A DNA stretch of 64,000 bases from Holophagae bacterium (GTDB taxonomy: Bacteria; Acidobacteriota; Holophagae; Acanthopleuribacterales; Acanthopleuribacteraceae): positions 124,001 through 188,000 of the forward strand of contig JAUIFE010000011.1 of NCBI GenBank assembly GCA_030429565.1, in the 5' to 3' direction. Positions 25,128 to 33,926 of the stretch are shown here, one piece after another (positions within the stretch are counted from its first letter, which is position 1; each line of letters opens with the position of its first letter). The notes under the pieces are model-generated. The model made no database searches. It was given only the letters and a program-made list of their open reading frames with translations, and was not told the DNA's origin. The translations under genes were made by a program, and so were the position numbers.

Positions 25128-26753
25128 GTGCCGATTGGAGAACGTTACTCAGTAGAAAAATGCGCGGGTCCCTTTGACGTGATTGTCATTGGATCCGGGA
25201 TCGGCGGTCTGGCGGCCGCTTCAATGCTTACCAAAGCCGGCAAAAAGGTGCTGGTTCTGGAACGGCACACCACCGCCGGTGGTTTTACCCACACTTACAA
25301 ACGCAAGGGATACGAGTGGGATGTCGGCGTCCATTACATCGGCGATGTGATGCGCGAAAGGTCGTTGGTGCGGCAGATGTTTGATTACATCAGCGACGGC
25401 GAACTCAAGTGGGCTTCGATGGGTGATGTTTACGACCGCATGATTTGCGACGGCGATCAATTCGATTTCCGCACTGGCTACAAGCAGTTGCGCGACGATC
25501 TGATCGCGCGTTTTCCAGACGAGGAAGACGGCATCCGGCGTTATTTCGACCTGCTGCGCGATGTCAAAGCGGCCACGCCGCGCACGATCGCCAAAAAAGT
25601 GATGCCGACCCTGTTGCAGCCGTTGCTGTGGCCGTTGGCGCTGACAACCCCGAGCGACCGCGCGCTCGAAACCACGGACGCGGTGCTGGACGGCCTCATT
25701 GAGGATCCCACCTTAAAAGGCATTTTAACCACGCAATGGGGCGATTGCGGCCTGCCGCCGGCACAGTCGAGTTTCCTCATTCACGCCATGATTGCCGGTC
25801 ACTATGCCAACGGTGCGGGTTACCCGGTGGGCGGTTCGGCGCGCATTGCCGAAACGATTGAACCGATTATCAAAACGGGTGGCGGCCGCGTGTTGGTGCG
25901 GGCCGAGGTGGCGGAAATTTTGGTGAAGCACGGGCGTGCTTACGGCGTGCGAATGGCCGACGGGCACGAGATTCATGCCAAAACCATCGTCAGCACAGTG
26001 GGCGTTCCCAACACTTACGGCAAACTTTTGGATGAACGGCACCGGTCGCGCTACGGTATTCCCGAGCGCTTGCAAAACGTGCAAATTCAGGGTGGCCACC
26101 TGTGTCTTTACATTGGTTTGAAAAAGTCGGCGGCGGAGCTGGGTTTGGAGAAAACCAACCTGTGGGTGTTCCCCAGCTTGGATCACAACCGCAACGTGGC
26201 TGAGTACACGGCTGATGCTGAGAAACCCTTTCCGCTGGTGTACATTTCATTTCCGTCGGCCAAAGATCCCGATTGGGAGCGCCGTTATCCGGGCAAATCG
26301 ACGATTGAAGTGGTGACTTTGGCGCCTTACGATTGGTTCGAAAAGTGGCAAGACAAACCCTGGCTGCGACGGGGAGAGGACTACAACCAACTCAAAGAAG
26401 CCTTCAGCCAACGGCTTTTACAGGCGCTTTATCAACAGGTCCCCCAGGTGGAAGGACACATCGATTATTTTGAGTTGTCGACACCGCTCTCGACGCGCCA
26501 TTTCTGCAACTACGATCAAGGCGAAATTTATGGACTGGACCACGTACCACAACGCTTCGCCCAGTCCTGGTTACGGCCGAAAACGCCGATTGACAACCTC
26601 TACTTGGGCGGGCAAGACGCCTTTGTCGCGGGTGTGGTCGGCGCCATGACCGGTGGCCTGATGGCGGGGGCGGCGGTGTTGGGACCGGCGGTGTTCAAGC
26701 TGATGCCGAAACGGTTGGGCACCTTGCCGCGTTTGCTGCGCATGTTTGCCTGA
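25128..26753 (+). CDS. CrtI/RetSat-like FAD oxidoreductase
   Basis: 541 residues from a GTG at 25128 behind GGAGG. The N-terminal dinucleotide site is VIVIGSGIGGLAAASMLTKAGKKVLVLE (residues 19-46), followed by GGFTHTYKRKGYEWDVGVHYIG, the pattern of phytoene desaturases, carotenoid isomerases and retinol saturase. The C-terminus has NLYLGGQDAFVAGVVGAMTGG, the second FAD contact of the family. It would act on a polyunsaturated lipid or isoprenoid by desaturation, isomerisation or saturation. No other carotenoid genes are close, although a geranylgeranyl-reductase-like enzyme lies at 29194. Expression is probably under the TetR regulator in front. Confidence 0.85.
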   Translation: MPIGERYSVEKCAGPFDVIVIGSGIGGLAAASMLTKAGKKVLVLERHTTAGGFTHTYKRKGYEWDVGVHYIGDVMRERSLVRQMFDYISDGELKWASMGDVYDRMICDGDQFDFRTGYKQLRDDLIARFPDEEDGIRRYFDLLRDVKAATPRTIAKKVMPTLLQPLLWPLALTTPSDRALETTDAVLDGLIEDPTLKGILTTQWGDCGLPPAQSSFLIHAMIAGHYANGAGYPVGGSARIAETIEPIIKTGGGRVLVRAEVAEILVKHGRAYGVRMADGHEIHAKTIVSTVGVPNTYGKLLDERHRSRYGIPERLQNVQIQGGHLCLYIGLKKSAAELGLEKTNLWVFPSLDHNRNVAEYTADAEKPFPLVYISFPSAKDPDWERRYPGKSTIEVVTLAPYDWFEKWQDKPWLRRGEDYNQLKEAFSQRLLQALYQQVPQVEGHIDYFELSTPLSTRHFCNYDQGEIYGLDHVPQRFAQSWLRPKTPIDNLYLGGQDAFVAGVVGAMTGGLMAGAAVLGPAVFKLMPKRLGTLPRLLRMFA

Positions 26754-26782
26754 GTTGGAACGGCGGCCAAGCCTAGCGCTCT

Positions 26783-27232
26783 TTAGGACAGCGAACGCGT
26801 CAGGTGGCGGTCGAGTGCGGTCAAAAACTTGTGGCGGTCCTTGTGCCCGTAGGGCGGTGGGCCGCTACCTTGCATGCCGCCCTCGCGTAGATCGGCGAGC
26901 AGATTGCGCATCGCGAGCTTGGATTTGATGTTGTCTTCGTTGTAAATGGTGCCGCGTGGGTCAATGCCGGTGGCGCCGGCGTCGACAATGCGGTCGGCCA
27001 GGGGAATATCGGCCGTAATCACCAAATCGCCGCTGCTGACGTTGTCGGCGATATAGTCGTCGGCTTCATTAAATGCTTTGCCGACGACTTTCAGCGAAAC
27101 CCAATCGTTTTTGGGAATGCCCATCGGCGCATTGGCAACGAGCCGGGCTTCAACGTCAAAGCGTTGTGCGGCCGCAAAAACGAGCTCTTTGGCTGCCCGT
27201 GGGCAGGCGTCGGCGTCGACCCAAATAATCAT
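26783..27232 (-). CDS. YaiI/YqxD (DUF188) family protein
   Basis: 149 residues starting at the ATG at 27232, where the ATGA overlap with the stop codon of the metallophosphatase gene implies coupled translation. MIIWVDADACPRAAKELVF opens the protein, and DLVITADIPLADRIVDAGA and RGTIYNEDNIKSKLAMRNL follow, all typical of the family. DUF188 has a PIN/NYN-like nuclease fold with conserved acidic residues, but its substrate is unknown. The partner metallophosphatase suggests a shared phosphoester or nucleic acid role. Confidence 0.9.
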   Translation of the reverse strand: MIIWVDADACPRAAKELVFAAAQRFDVEARLVANAPMGIPKNDWVSLKVVGKAFNEADDYIADNVSSGDLVITADIPLADRIVDAGATGIDPRGTIYNEDNIKSKLAMRNLLADLREGGMQGSGPPPYGHKDRHKFLTALDRHLTRSLS

Positions 27233-28206
27233 GACACTTCCTTGGCGGCGCGGCGGCGCAACTTGTGTTTGCGGTGGTTGCCACGTTGCAAAAAGACGGT
27301 GGCGTGATCCGTTTGCTCGGGTGCGACGGGGGCGGGCAGAATCACGCGTAAGTAAGAAGAAATGCCGCGGTCGGCTTCCCAATCACGGGGGTATCCCAAC
27401 GACACTTCCTCGAAACGGACGCCGTCGCGATAATCGGTGGCACGGATGTGCAGGTGGCCGCTGACAACGCAGGTGACGTTGAATTCACGGTGCCAGCGTT
27501 CGGTTAAGCGGGTGCCGCACCAAATACGGAAGCGACGCAACTGTGGGCGCAACCGCACCAAATCGCCGCGCAATGGGAAGTGGTTGACGAGGATCAGCGG
27601 TTGGTCGGCGGGGACGGCACGCAGGCGGTCTTCGGAATAGGCGAGGCGGGCGCGACACCATTCGGCCATGTTGCGGTAGGGTTGTGGTTGCACGAGCTTT
27701 TCGTCGGAACAGAGAATGCCGTCTTCCATGGCCCAACTGACCGCTTTTTCGACGCGCTCGTCGGCGCTCCAGCCGACCCATTCGGCGTCGTGATCTTCCA
27801 TGAAACTGTAGTCGTAGGGGATGAACAACGGTGCGATTTTGCAAGGGCCGTCGACGCCGTGCCAGGTCTCAAATGGATCTTCCGGTGTGATTACCCCGAA
27901 TTCGCGGCAGATGTCGACCAGCATCAAGTACTTGTCAACGCCACGGACCATGGTTTCGCCGTCGGCGCCTTTGCTGCTCCACAACTCGTGGTTGCCGGGT
28001 ACCCAATACACTTTCTCAAAACGCGCCGTGAGAAGTTCGAGGGCGGTGCGCAAGTGATTGGGATTGGTGCATAAATCACCGCCGGTGATGAGTTGGCTTT
28101 GCGGGAAAACCGGCAGGTGGTGCAGTGCTTCCATGTTTTTTTTGTAGTCCAGGTGCATGTCGCTAATGGCGAAGAGACTGCCTGACGGTTGTTGCTTGAA
28201 TGACAT
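27229..28206 (-). CDS. Calcineurin-like metallophosphoesterase
   Basis: 325 residues with GAGG before the ATG. The five metal-binding motifs are all present: SDMHLD (residues 15-20), GGDLC (42-46), GNHELW (71-76), NHFPLRG and SGHLHIRATD. An insertion between the third and fourth motifs (about 80 residues rich in Trp, Glu and Asp) may shape the substrate site. The C-terminal tail is basic (KHKLRRRAAK). Such enzymes hydrolyse phosphomonoesters or diesters with two metal ions. The gene is coupled to the DUF188 gene by a 4-base overlap. Substrate unknown. Confidence 0.9.
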   Translation of the reverse strand: MSFKQQPSGSLFAISDMHLDYKKNMEALHHLPVFPQSQLITGGDLCTNPNHLRTALELLTARFEKVYWVPGNHELWSSKGADGETMVRGVDKYLMLVDICREFGVITPEDPFETWHGVDGPCKIAPLFIPYDYSFMEDHDAEWVGWSADERVEKAVSWAMEDGILCSDEKLVQPQPYRNMAEWCRARLAYSEDRLRAVPADQPLILVNHFPLRGDLVRLRPQLRRFRIWCGTRLTERWHREFNVTCVVSGHLHIRATDYRDGVRFEEVSLGYPRDWEADRGISSYLRVILPAPVAPEQTDHATVFLQRGNHRKHKLRRRAAKEVS

Positions 28207-28257
28207 AAAAGATTCCTCTGAGCCTAAAGGGTAGGGGGTTTTACAGCGCGGTTGGGT

Positions 28258-28977
28258 TTATTCCCGGCCACGCACGAGGTAGGGACGGACGGCGAACCAA
28301 AAATACAAGAAACCGAAAACACTGCCGCCCAAATGGGCCGAGTGGCCGATCGGCAACCCGGAGCCGCGGGTTTGCGCTACAAGGCCCCAAATGTCGAGCA
28401 GGACCAAACCGCCGACGCCCATCAACGCGGGGATGGGAATGAGCCCAAACAACAGTATTTTTTGCTTGGGCCACATCATGGCAAAAACCATGAGGACCGC
28501 TGTCAAGGCGCCGGAGGCACCCAGCGCGTTGGTATCCATTTTATTCATCAAAAAGGCGGAGGTTGCGCAGTGCATGATGGAAGAAAAAAGTGCGGCGCCC
28601 AGGTACAGCGTCAAAAAACGGCGCACGCCGAAAAACTTCTCCAATAACCCGCCGAAACTGAGCAGCACGGTCATGTTGAACATCAGGTGAAGGACGTTTT
28701 CGTGGGAAAAAGCCGAGGTGAGTAGGGTCCAATAGTAGCCGGCCTTAATGTGCAGTGGGCTAACGAGAAAGTTTTCAACAAAAAATTGGGCGGTGCTGCT
28801 GGATGCGGTGAAGAACTGCCAACCGAGAAACACCAAAATGTTTAGGACGAGAAACAAGGGCACGACGCGATTTTTGCGAAGGGCCCAGTGTCCTTGGCGT
28901 TGGCGCTGCGCTTCCGCGCGGCTGCGGAACTCGTCATCCCAAACCTCGCGTTTCAAATAAGGTATTTTGTCCGACAA
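28258..28977 (-). CDS. Rhomboid intramembrane serine protease
   Basis: 239 residues. After a charged N-terminus of about 36 residues come six hydrophobic helices. The rhomboid marks are HENVLHLMFNM near residues 92-102, the catalytic serine in GASGALTA (Ser155), and the catalytic histidine in GHSAHLGGSVFGF (His215). Rhomboids cut transmembrane segments of other proteins. It lies 51 bases ahead of the metallophosphatase gene on the same strand and may belong to its transcript. No substrate is apparent, although single-span proteins such as the one at 13859 could be considered. Confidence 0.9.
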   Translation of the reverse strand: MSDKIPYLKREVWDDEFRSRAEAQRQRQGHWALRKNRVVPLFLVLNILVFLGWQFFTASSSTAQFFVENFLVSPLHIKAGYYWTLLTSAFSHENVLHLMFNMTVLLSFGGLLEKFFGVRRFLTLYLGAALFSSIMHCATSAFLMNKMDTNALGASGALTAVLMVFAMMWPKQKILLFGLIPIPALMGVGGLVLLDIWGLVAQTRGSGLPIGHSAHLGGSVFGFLYFWFAVRPYLVRGRE

Positions 28978-29193
28978 ACATCCTCCGTTGCGTGGCCCGG
29001 TGGCGCTTTTCCGGGTCTTGGCTGCAGCCGGGGCGCGTGAAGCACCGGCGCATTTCCCATCTTACCACCTCCGGCCGGCCTGTCGGCAGACACCAGCTTG
29101 AGCAATGCTTTTGCCGGTCATTGGCGCCGCGGCGATGGGTTACTGACCAAAAGCGCGAAACCTGCGACAATAGCGTCACGCAAGGAGCCGTCT

Positions 29194-30261
29194 ATGTCAT
29201 CCGAAATCGCCGTGGTTGGTGGCGGGATCGCCGGTTTGAATGTCGCGTTACGGTTGTTGCGCGCGGGTCATCGCGTCACCTTGTTCGAAAAGCAACGCGG
29301 CCCGATTGACAAGGTCTGCGGCGAAGGGTTGCTGCCGTTTGGCGTTCGGCAAATGCACGGGCTGGGTCTGCTGGAGGCGGTACGCGAAATCGGTACCCCA
29401 TTCCACGGCATCGAGTATCGATTGGGCTCACGCGCTGTCCAGGGCGACTTTGCCGCCGGCGAGGTCGGAATCGGCGTCCCTCGTGGGCGTTTGGATCAAC
29501 TGCTGCGTGCTGCTTGCGAAGCGTTTCCCGAATTTCGTCGCCAAAGCGGCTGCAAAGCCTCGCTCGCCGATCTTCAGCCGTTTGACCGCTTTATTGCCGC
29601 CGACGGGGTTCACTCGCCGTTGGCGCGGGCTTTTGGTCGACGTGTGCGCATGGGCCGACGTTTGGGCGTGCGCTTCCGCGTGCAGGCCGCGCCGCCGCGC
29701 CGGGTGCGCGTCGCTTTCTTCGATTACGGCGAAATCTATGTGACGCCGATCGCACCAGACGCCGTCTCGGTCGCGATGTTGTTGGACGGTCGCCGCACGC
29801 CGCGCGGACCGCGCTTACAGCCTTGGTGTACAGCGCAATTTCGGCGCGCTTTCCCCGAATGCGAAGGCGCCTTGTCACATTTTGCCACCCGCGGTCACAT
29901 TGTCGCCGACTTTCACGGGCCGCGTCCCGACTTTCATCTGGTTGGCGACGCGTTGCACACCTTCGATCCCATCAGCGGGGCGGGGATGAGCGCCGCGCTC
30001 ACCGCCGGTGCCGCTTGCGTGGCCCATCTTGAGGATCCGGCCGCCTATTACCGCGCCGTGGCGCCGGTCATTCGTTCGGTCGACAATTTCACACGCGTGA
30101 TTCTTGCGTTTCGGGGCGGCGGGTTCCGCACGCGGCTGATGTTAAATCGATTGGGGCGGTCGCCGGCGACCTTTAACCGCATTCTCGCGCTGCATGACGG
30201 CGTGCACCAGCCGTGGCATCTCGAATGGCGTGTCGCCCTGCCGTTATTGCGTTTTTGGTGA
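29194..30261 (+). CDS. Geranylgeranyl-reductase-like FAD oxidoreductase
   Basis: 355 residues from the ATG at 29194, with AAGGAG seven bases upstream; the longer frame has no support. The FAD site IAVVGGGIAGLNVALRLLRA opens the protein. The motif VCGEGLLPFGVRQM is the PxxYxWxFP-family-style switch region seen in geranylgeranyl reductases and related FixC-like hydroxylases. FIAADGVHSPLAR and LVGDALHTFDPISGAGMSAAL are the DG and GD motifs of the family. It could reduce isoprenoid chains or hydroxylate aromatic substrates. It stands alone, divergent from the rhomboid and convergent with the sigma factor gene. Confidence 0.8.
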   Translation: MSSEIAVVGGGIAGLNVALRLLRAGHRVTLFEKQRGPIDKVCGEGLLPFGVRQMHGLGLLEAVREIGTPFHGIEYRLGSRAVQGDFAAGEVGIGVPRGRLDQLLRAACEAFPEFRRQSGCKASLADLQPFDRFIAADGVHSPLARAFGRRVRMGRRLGVRFRVQAAPPRRVRVAFFDYGEIYVTPIAPDAVSVAMLLDGRRTPRGPRLQPWCTAQFRRAFPECEGALSHFATRGHIVADFHGPRPDFHLVGDALHTFDPISGAGMSAALTAGAACVAHLEDPAAYYRAVAPVIRSVDNFTRVILAFRGGGFRTRLMLNRLGRSPATFNRILALHDGVHQPWHLEWRVALPLLRFW

Positions 30262-30295
30262 AGGCGGCCTTAGGTCTTGCCGCGCTATTGCGAGG

Positions 30296-30871
30296 CTAAG
30301 CCGAAGGTAACTGTTTTCGCAGCCAGGTGCGACAAAACTGCAGGTGCTTGCGTACCTCGTAATCCGTGATGTCCAGGTGCTCCGCCACTTTTTGGCTGGG
30401 GAGGCCGTGGCCCACGCTGAGGTGCAGCACCTTGGCCGCCACTGGGTGTTCCTGCCGTAACTTTTGCAGCACCAGTTCCAACATCATTTTGCCTTCGGCA
30501 TTCTGCTGTTTGCTGAGTTGATCGGGGAAATCCATGCCGACAATGGCGTAATCGCCACCGCGCCGTTGCGCCGATTTACGCCGGCGTTTGTCTTTTTTGT
30601 AGTCGTCCAAAACTTTGCCGATAAAGCGCTGTAGTGCGTTCCAATCCTGCCAAGGCAGGTGCTTTTTTTTTTCAATGGTCAGCAACATGTCGTTGATGAT
30701 GAGTGTTGTTTGCAAAGCGGGTGTCTCGCGCTGGAAGCCGCCGAATCGTCGACGTACCATGACGCGCAAAGCAGGGGTAATCTTCGTGAACAAAGCATCC
30801 CGCGCATGGGGGTCGCCCTGGCGGTAGGCTTCAATCAATGCGTTGATCTCCTCGGACTCGATGTCAGTCAT
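30296..30871 (-). CDS. ECF-type RNA polymerase sigma factor (TIGR02999-like)
   Basis: 191 residues from the ATG at 30871. Region 2 reads NALIEAYRQGDPHARDALF and TPALQTTLIINDMLL. A basic linker (KKDKRRRKSAQRR) leads to region 4 with GLPSQKVAEHLDITDYEVRKHLQFCRTWLRKQL, a clear helix-turn-helix. The spacing and the LQTT-LIN pattern match the ECF group typical of Acidobacteria and Planctomycetes. No anti-sigma factor or serine/threonine kinase lies beside it, although members of this group often work with such kinases. Targets unknown. Confidence 0.85.
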   Translation of the reverse strand: MTDIESEEINALIEAYRQGDPHARDALFTKITPALRVMVRRRFGGFQRETPALQTTLIINDMLLTIEKKKHLPWQDWNALQRFIGKVLDDYKKDKRRRKSAQRRGGDYAIVGMDFPDQLSKQQNAEGKMMLELVLQKLRQEHPVAAKVLHLSVGHGLPSQKVAEHLDITDYEVRKHLQFCRTWLRKQLPSA

Positions 30872-31411
30872 GCCACAACCTTTTGAGAGAACAGGGTCGG
30901 CGCAAGGCCGACGGTCGGTGACCAAAAACACTGCAAGCTGCGTTCAGACAAAACAGAAGCGGCGTTGGTCAGGGTGATGGGATGGGTTGCAAAAGGGGTT
31001 CTACCCTATTAACCGCAAAACAGCGATTAAATGGATCGAAAAAAAACGGGACACGGAGAAAAAGATGGCTTTCTTCCCCGCCGTAAGGCTAATTAAAATG
31101 TGGTGCTTCAAGGTCGTGTTGTCACGTAAAAAGCCTGGTATTAGTAGGGTTGTGATTGAAAACCGAGCACCGGCGAGGGCGGCGGCCGGTGCCCAACGAC
31201 GCCGGTGGGCACGTAAGTCCGCTTTTGGGCTCGTCCTATGCCGGAGAAGCTTGTCGGGAAACTCGTTTTTCGTTAACGCTTGGTGTATGATCAGTTCTTT
31301 CAGAACACAGCTTCTTTTTATGGCCATCAGATGAGTCGGGAAATCAGGTGATCAAACGTACCGGGCCGTTGCATCGATTGCGATGGTGCTGCTTTTGCGG
31401 GAGTTACTGTC
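30872..31411. other. Divergent intergenic region
   Basis: About 540 bases between the sigma factor (minus) and the iron alcohol dehydrogenase (plus). TATGAT near 31283 with weak upstream boxes may be a promoter for the dehydrogenase. No coding frame is supported. Confidence 0.4.
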
Positions 31412-32563
31412 ATGAGAATGGGTTTTCGTATGCCGACCCAAATTGTCATTGGCGCCGGGTGTCGCGCGCAATTGCCGACGCTTTTGGCGGGCCACCAATG
31501 GACGCGCGTTTTGCTGGTGGTGGATCCCGGTCTTGTCGGCTTGGCCTGGTTTGTGTCATTGCGCCGCCTGCTTGAATCCCACGGCGTGCATTGTCCTGTT
31601 TATTCCGATTTTTCAGTTAATCCACGTATCCAGGAAGCTGAGCGAACCGCCGAGGCTGCTTGGTCGGCTTCGGTTGACGCGGTGATCGCCATCGGCGGCG
31701 GCAGCGCCCTCGATACCGCCAAGGCGGCGGCAATGTTGGCCACCAATCCCGGCAAGGCGCTTGATTTTGTCGGATGTGATTTGTTTCCGGCCAACCCGAT
31801 TCCCCTCGTGGCCTTGCCGACGACCTGTGGCACCGGCTCGGAAGTGACCTGGGTGTCGGTGCTGACCGATGAGAAGAATCGCGAAAAAGTCAGCATCAAG
31901 GGGGTCGCCATGTTTCCGGCCTACGCCTTGGTTGATCCCGATTTACTGGAAACCCTGCCGGCGTCGCTGCTGGCGACAACCGCCATGGATGCCTTGACGC
32001 ATGCGGTTGAAGCGTTGGTGGGTCGCCGCGCCAATCCGGTTTCAGATGCGCTCGCCGTTCAGGCGGTTGCGCTGGTGTTTAAGTACTTAGAACCTTTGGT
32101 CGCCAGTGCCGGGGGCGACGCCGACGCGCGTTACCACATTGCCAAAGCTTCTTGTTTGGCGGGGATGGCTTTCGGAAACGCCGATGTTGCCGGTGTTCAC
32201 TGTTTATCGGAATCGATCGGTGCGCTTTTCGACATCCCCCACGGTCTCGCCAATGCCGTGTTGTTGGCGCCGGTTCTGCGGTATCAGTGCGACGAATTGG
32301 GCGAGCGCCTCGATTATGCCGCCCATTTAGCGGGTCTGTGCGACGCCGGTGCGCTTCGACAAGGCCTGCCGTTTCTCGATGCCGTCGCTGCTTTGGCGGA
32401 TCGCCTCAACATTCCCCATTTCCGCTCGTTGGGCATTGCGCCCGAGAGCTTTGATCAAATCGCGATTTTGGCCGAGCGCAACGGCTCGAACAGCAGCAAT
32501 CCCCGTGAAATGCATGCGGCCGATTACCGGCTCATTTTAGAAGGCTTGGCGGCGGGTAGCTGA
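31412..32563 (+). CDS. Iron-containing alcohol dehydrogenase, second type
   Basis: 383 residues with GGGAG before the ATG. The coenzyme site is AIGGGSALDTAKAAA near residues 93-107, followed by TTCGTGSEVTWVSVL. The metal ligands are the Asp and His of DALTHAVE and two His spaced 14 apart in VHCLSES...FDIPHGLANA. The second His of the usual HxxxH is Glu here, as it is Asn in the paralogue at 2252; the two proteins are otherwise only distantly alike. It would interconvert an alcohol and an aldehyde or ketone. It stands alone and ends 15 bases from the convergent TIGR02270 gene. Confidence 0.9.
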   Translation: MRMGFRMPTQIVIGAGCRAQLPTLLAGHQWTRVLLVVDPGLVGLAWFVSLRRLLESHGVHCPVYSDFSVNPRIQEAERTAEAAWSASVDAVIAIGGGSALDTAKAAAMLATNPGKALDFVGCDLFPANPIPLVALPTTCGTGSEVTWVSVLTDEKNREKVSIKGVAMFPAYALVDPDLLETLPASLLATTAMDALTHAVEALVGRRANPVSDALAVQAVALVFKYLEPLVASAGGDADARYHIAKASCLAGMAFGNADVAGVHCLSESIGALFDIPHGLANAVLLAPVLRYQCDELGERLDYAAHLAGLCDAGALRQGLPFLDAVAALADRLNIPHFRSLGIAPESFDQIAILAERNGSNSSNPREMHAADYRLILEGLAAGS

Positions 32564-32578
32564 AAACCGCCGCCGTGA

Positions 32579-33922
32579 TCAAGCGCCCATCATTTGGCCG
32601 TGACAGTACCAGGCTCCGGCTTGGAAGCGGTCATTGTTTTCGTCGACCCACTTTTCTATTTGCAGCAGGACCCGGTCCTGAAGCGGGACCGGCATTTCCA
32701 GTTCGAAAACCGCGTTGCAGCCGTAACGAATCGCCAATTCGTGGTAGGCGAGTTCGCGCAACATGCCCGGTGTCTTGGGGTCTTGCATGCCTTCAAACAA
32801 AAGACGCGGCGTAAGGAACTGACCGCGACGGTAGCGTTTGCCTACTTGAAAGGCGCTTTCGTGTTGGCGCCACCAAGCCAGCCAAGCGTTGATGTTTTCG
32901 CTAATGCGTTCCACGTACTCGCCCGCCGGGTTGCCGTTTGGATTGAGAATCGGCTCGCCGCGTCGCCAGGCTTCCAGTTCCGCCGGGGATAGCACGTCTT
33001 CGTCGGCTTCTTCCGGGATCCAGGCGCGTTCCAGCAAACCCGCACCGGTGATTAATTCCAGCGCACGTGCGGCGATCGGGGCAACTTGCGGTCGACGCAG
33101 GTAACCCAAAAGAGCCGGCACGCCGGCGACATCGCCCAAGATGCCGAGGCCGAGCAAGCTGCTGGAGGAGGTTGGTGTGGCGTTCATGAGTTTGTTGCCG
33201 TCGCCGGGACCGCCGCACAGGGACAAGGCTAGGCGGGTCCAAGGTTTGCGCGCGCGTTTGGCCAAAAAAGGGGCCAGTTCGCTGTCGCCCAAGCGCAGCA
33301 AAGCCAAAGCCGTTTCGCGTAAATCCCACTGCTTGTTTTGCGCTTCGAGGATGCGGCGCAGATGGGACATGTAGGTGCGCGCGCCGAGCCGGCCGCAGGC
33401 CCAGGGGAAGGCGCCGCCCAGGCCGTTATCACCATCGACATGGCGACTCAGCAGGTCGAGGCCCATGGGATTGCGATGCCAGGCCAAAACGCGCAGGATG
33501 ATGGGCAGGTAGGCCGAATGGGTGTTCTCGGCAAAGGCCACGATTTGGTTTAGCCACGAGTGGGGGCAGGCCGGAATCAGCGCCTCGACGATGGCCGCGA
33601 TCTGGTCCTCTTCATTGGGGGTGATGTCGCGCATCAGGGCCAGCAGTGGTTCAATTTGGCGTTGCCGACAAGCCAGGAAAAAAGCACAAAACAACTCACC
33701 TGGTCCGCCGTCCAGTGCCGCCTCGCGGCTGACCGCAAAGGCGTGATCCCCGCCGCAAATCAAACCGTTGAGGTGGGCGTCGCGTCGGCTTTCGTAATCG
33801 GCCATGTCGCGCCAAGTGAGCTCGAGATCTTCCAGGCCCAGCGCCCGTTGTTCGTAGAGGAAGGCGGCTTCTTCCAGATGCTCTTCGTATAAACCGCGAT
33901 TAAAGGTATCGACATCCATCAC
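32579..33922 (-). CDS. TIGR02270-family T6SS-associated protein
   Basis: 447 residues starting at GTG 33922; an ATG is the next codon, but GGAGG fits the GTG better. It resembles the TIGR02270 family, found beside type VI secretion genes and built of HEAT-like helical repeats (GLGILGDVAGVPALLGYLRRPQVAPIAARAL). The C-terminal part has conserved RGQFLTPRLLFEGMQDPKTPGM. Function is unknown in the family; adaptor or effector handling is the usual guess. Its ribosome site overlaps the end of the glycosyltransferase gene four bases upstream, so they are coupled. It is the last gene of the vgrG island. Confidence 0.8.
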   Translation of the reverse strand: MMDVDTFNRGLYEEHLEEAAFLYEQRALGLEDLELTWRDMADYESRRDAHLNGLICGGDHAFAVSREAALDGGPGELFCAFFLACRQRQIEPLLALMRDITPNEEDQIAAIVEALIPACPHSWLNQIVAFAENTHSAYLPIILRVLAWHRNPMGLDLLSRHVDGDNGLGGAFPWACGRLGARTYMSHLRRILEAQNKQWDLRETALALLRLGDSELAPFLAKRARKPWTRLALSLCGGPGDGNKLMNATPTSSSSLLGLGILGDVAGVPALLGYLRRPQVAPIAARALELITGAGLLERAWIPEEADEDVLSPAELEAWRRGEPILNPNGNPAGEYVERISENINAWLAWWRQHESAFQVGKRYRRGQFLTPRLLFEGMQDPKTPGMLRELAYHELAIRYGCNAVFELEMPVPLQDRVLLQIEKWVDENNDRFQAGAWYCHGQMMGA

Positions 33923-33926
33923 GCTG

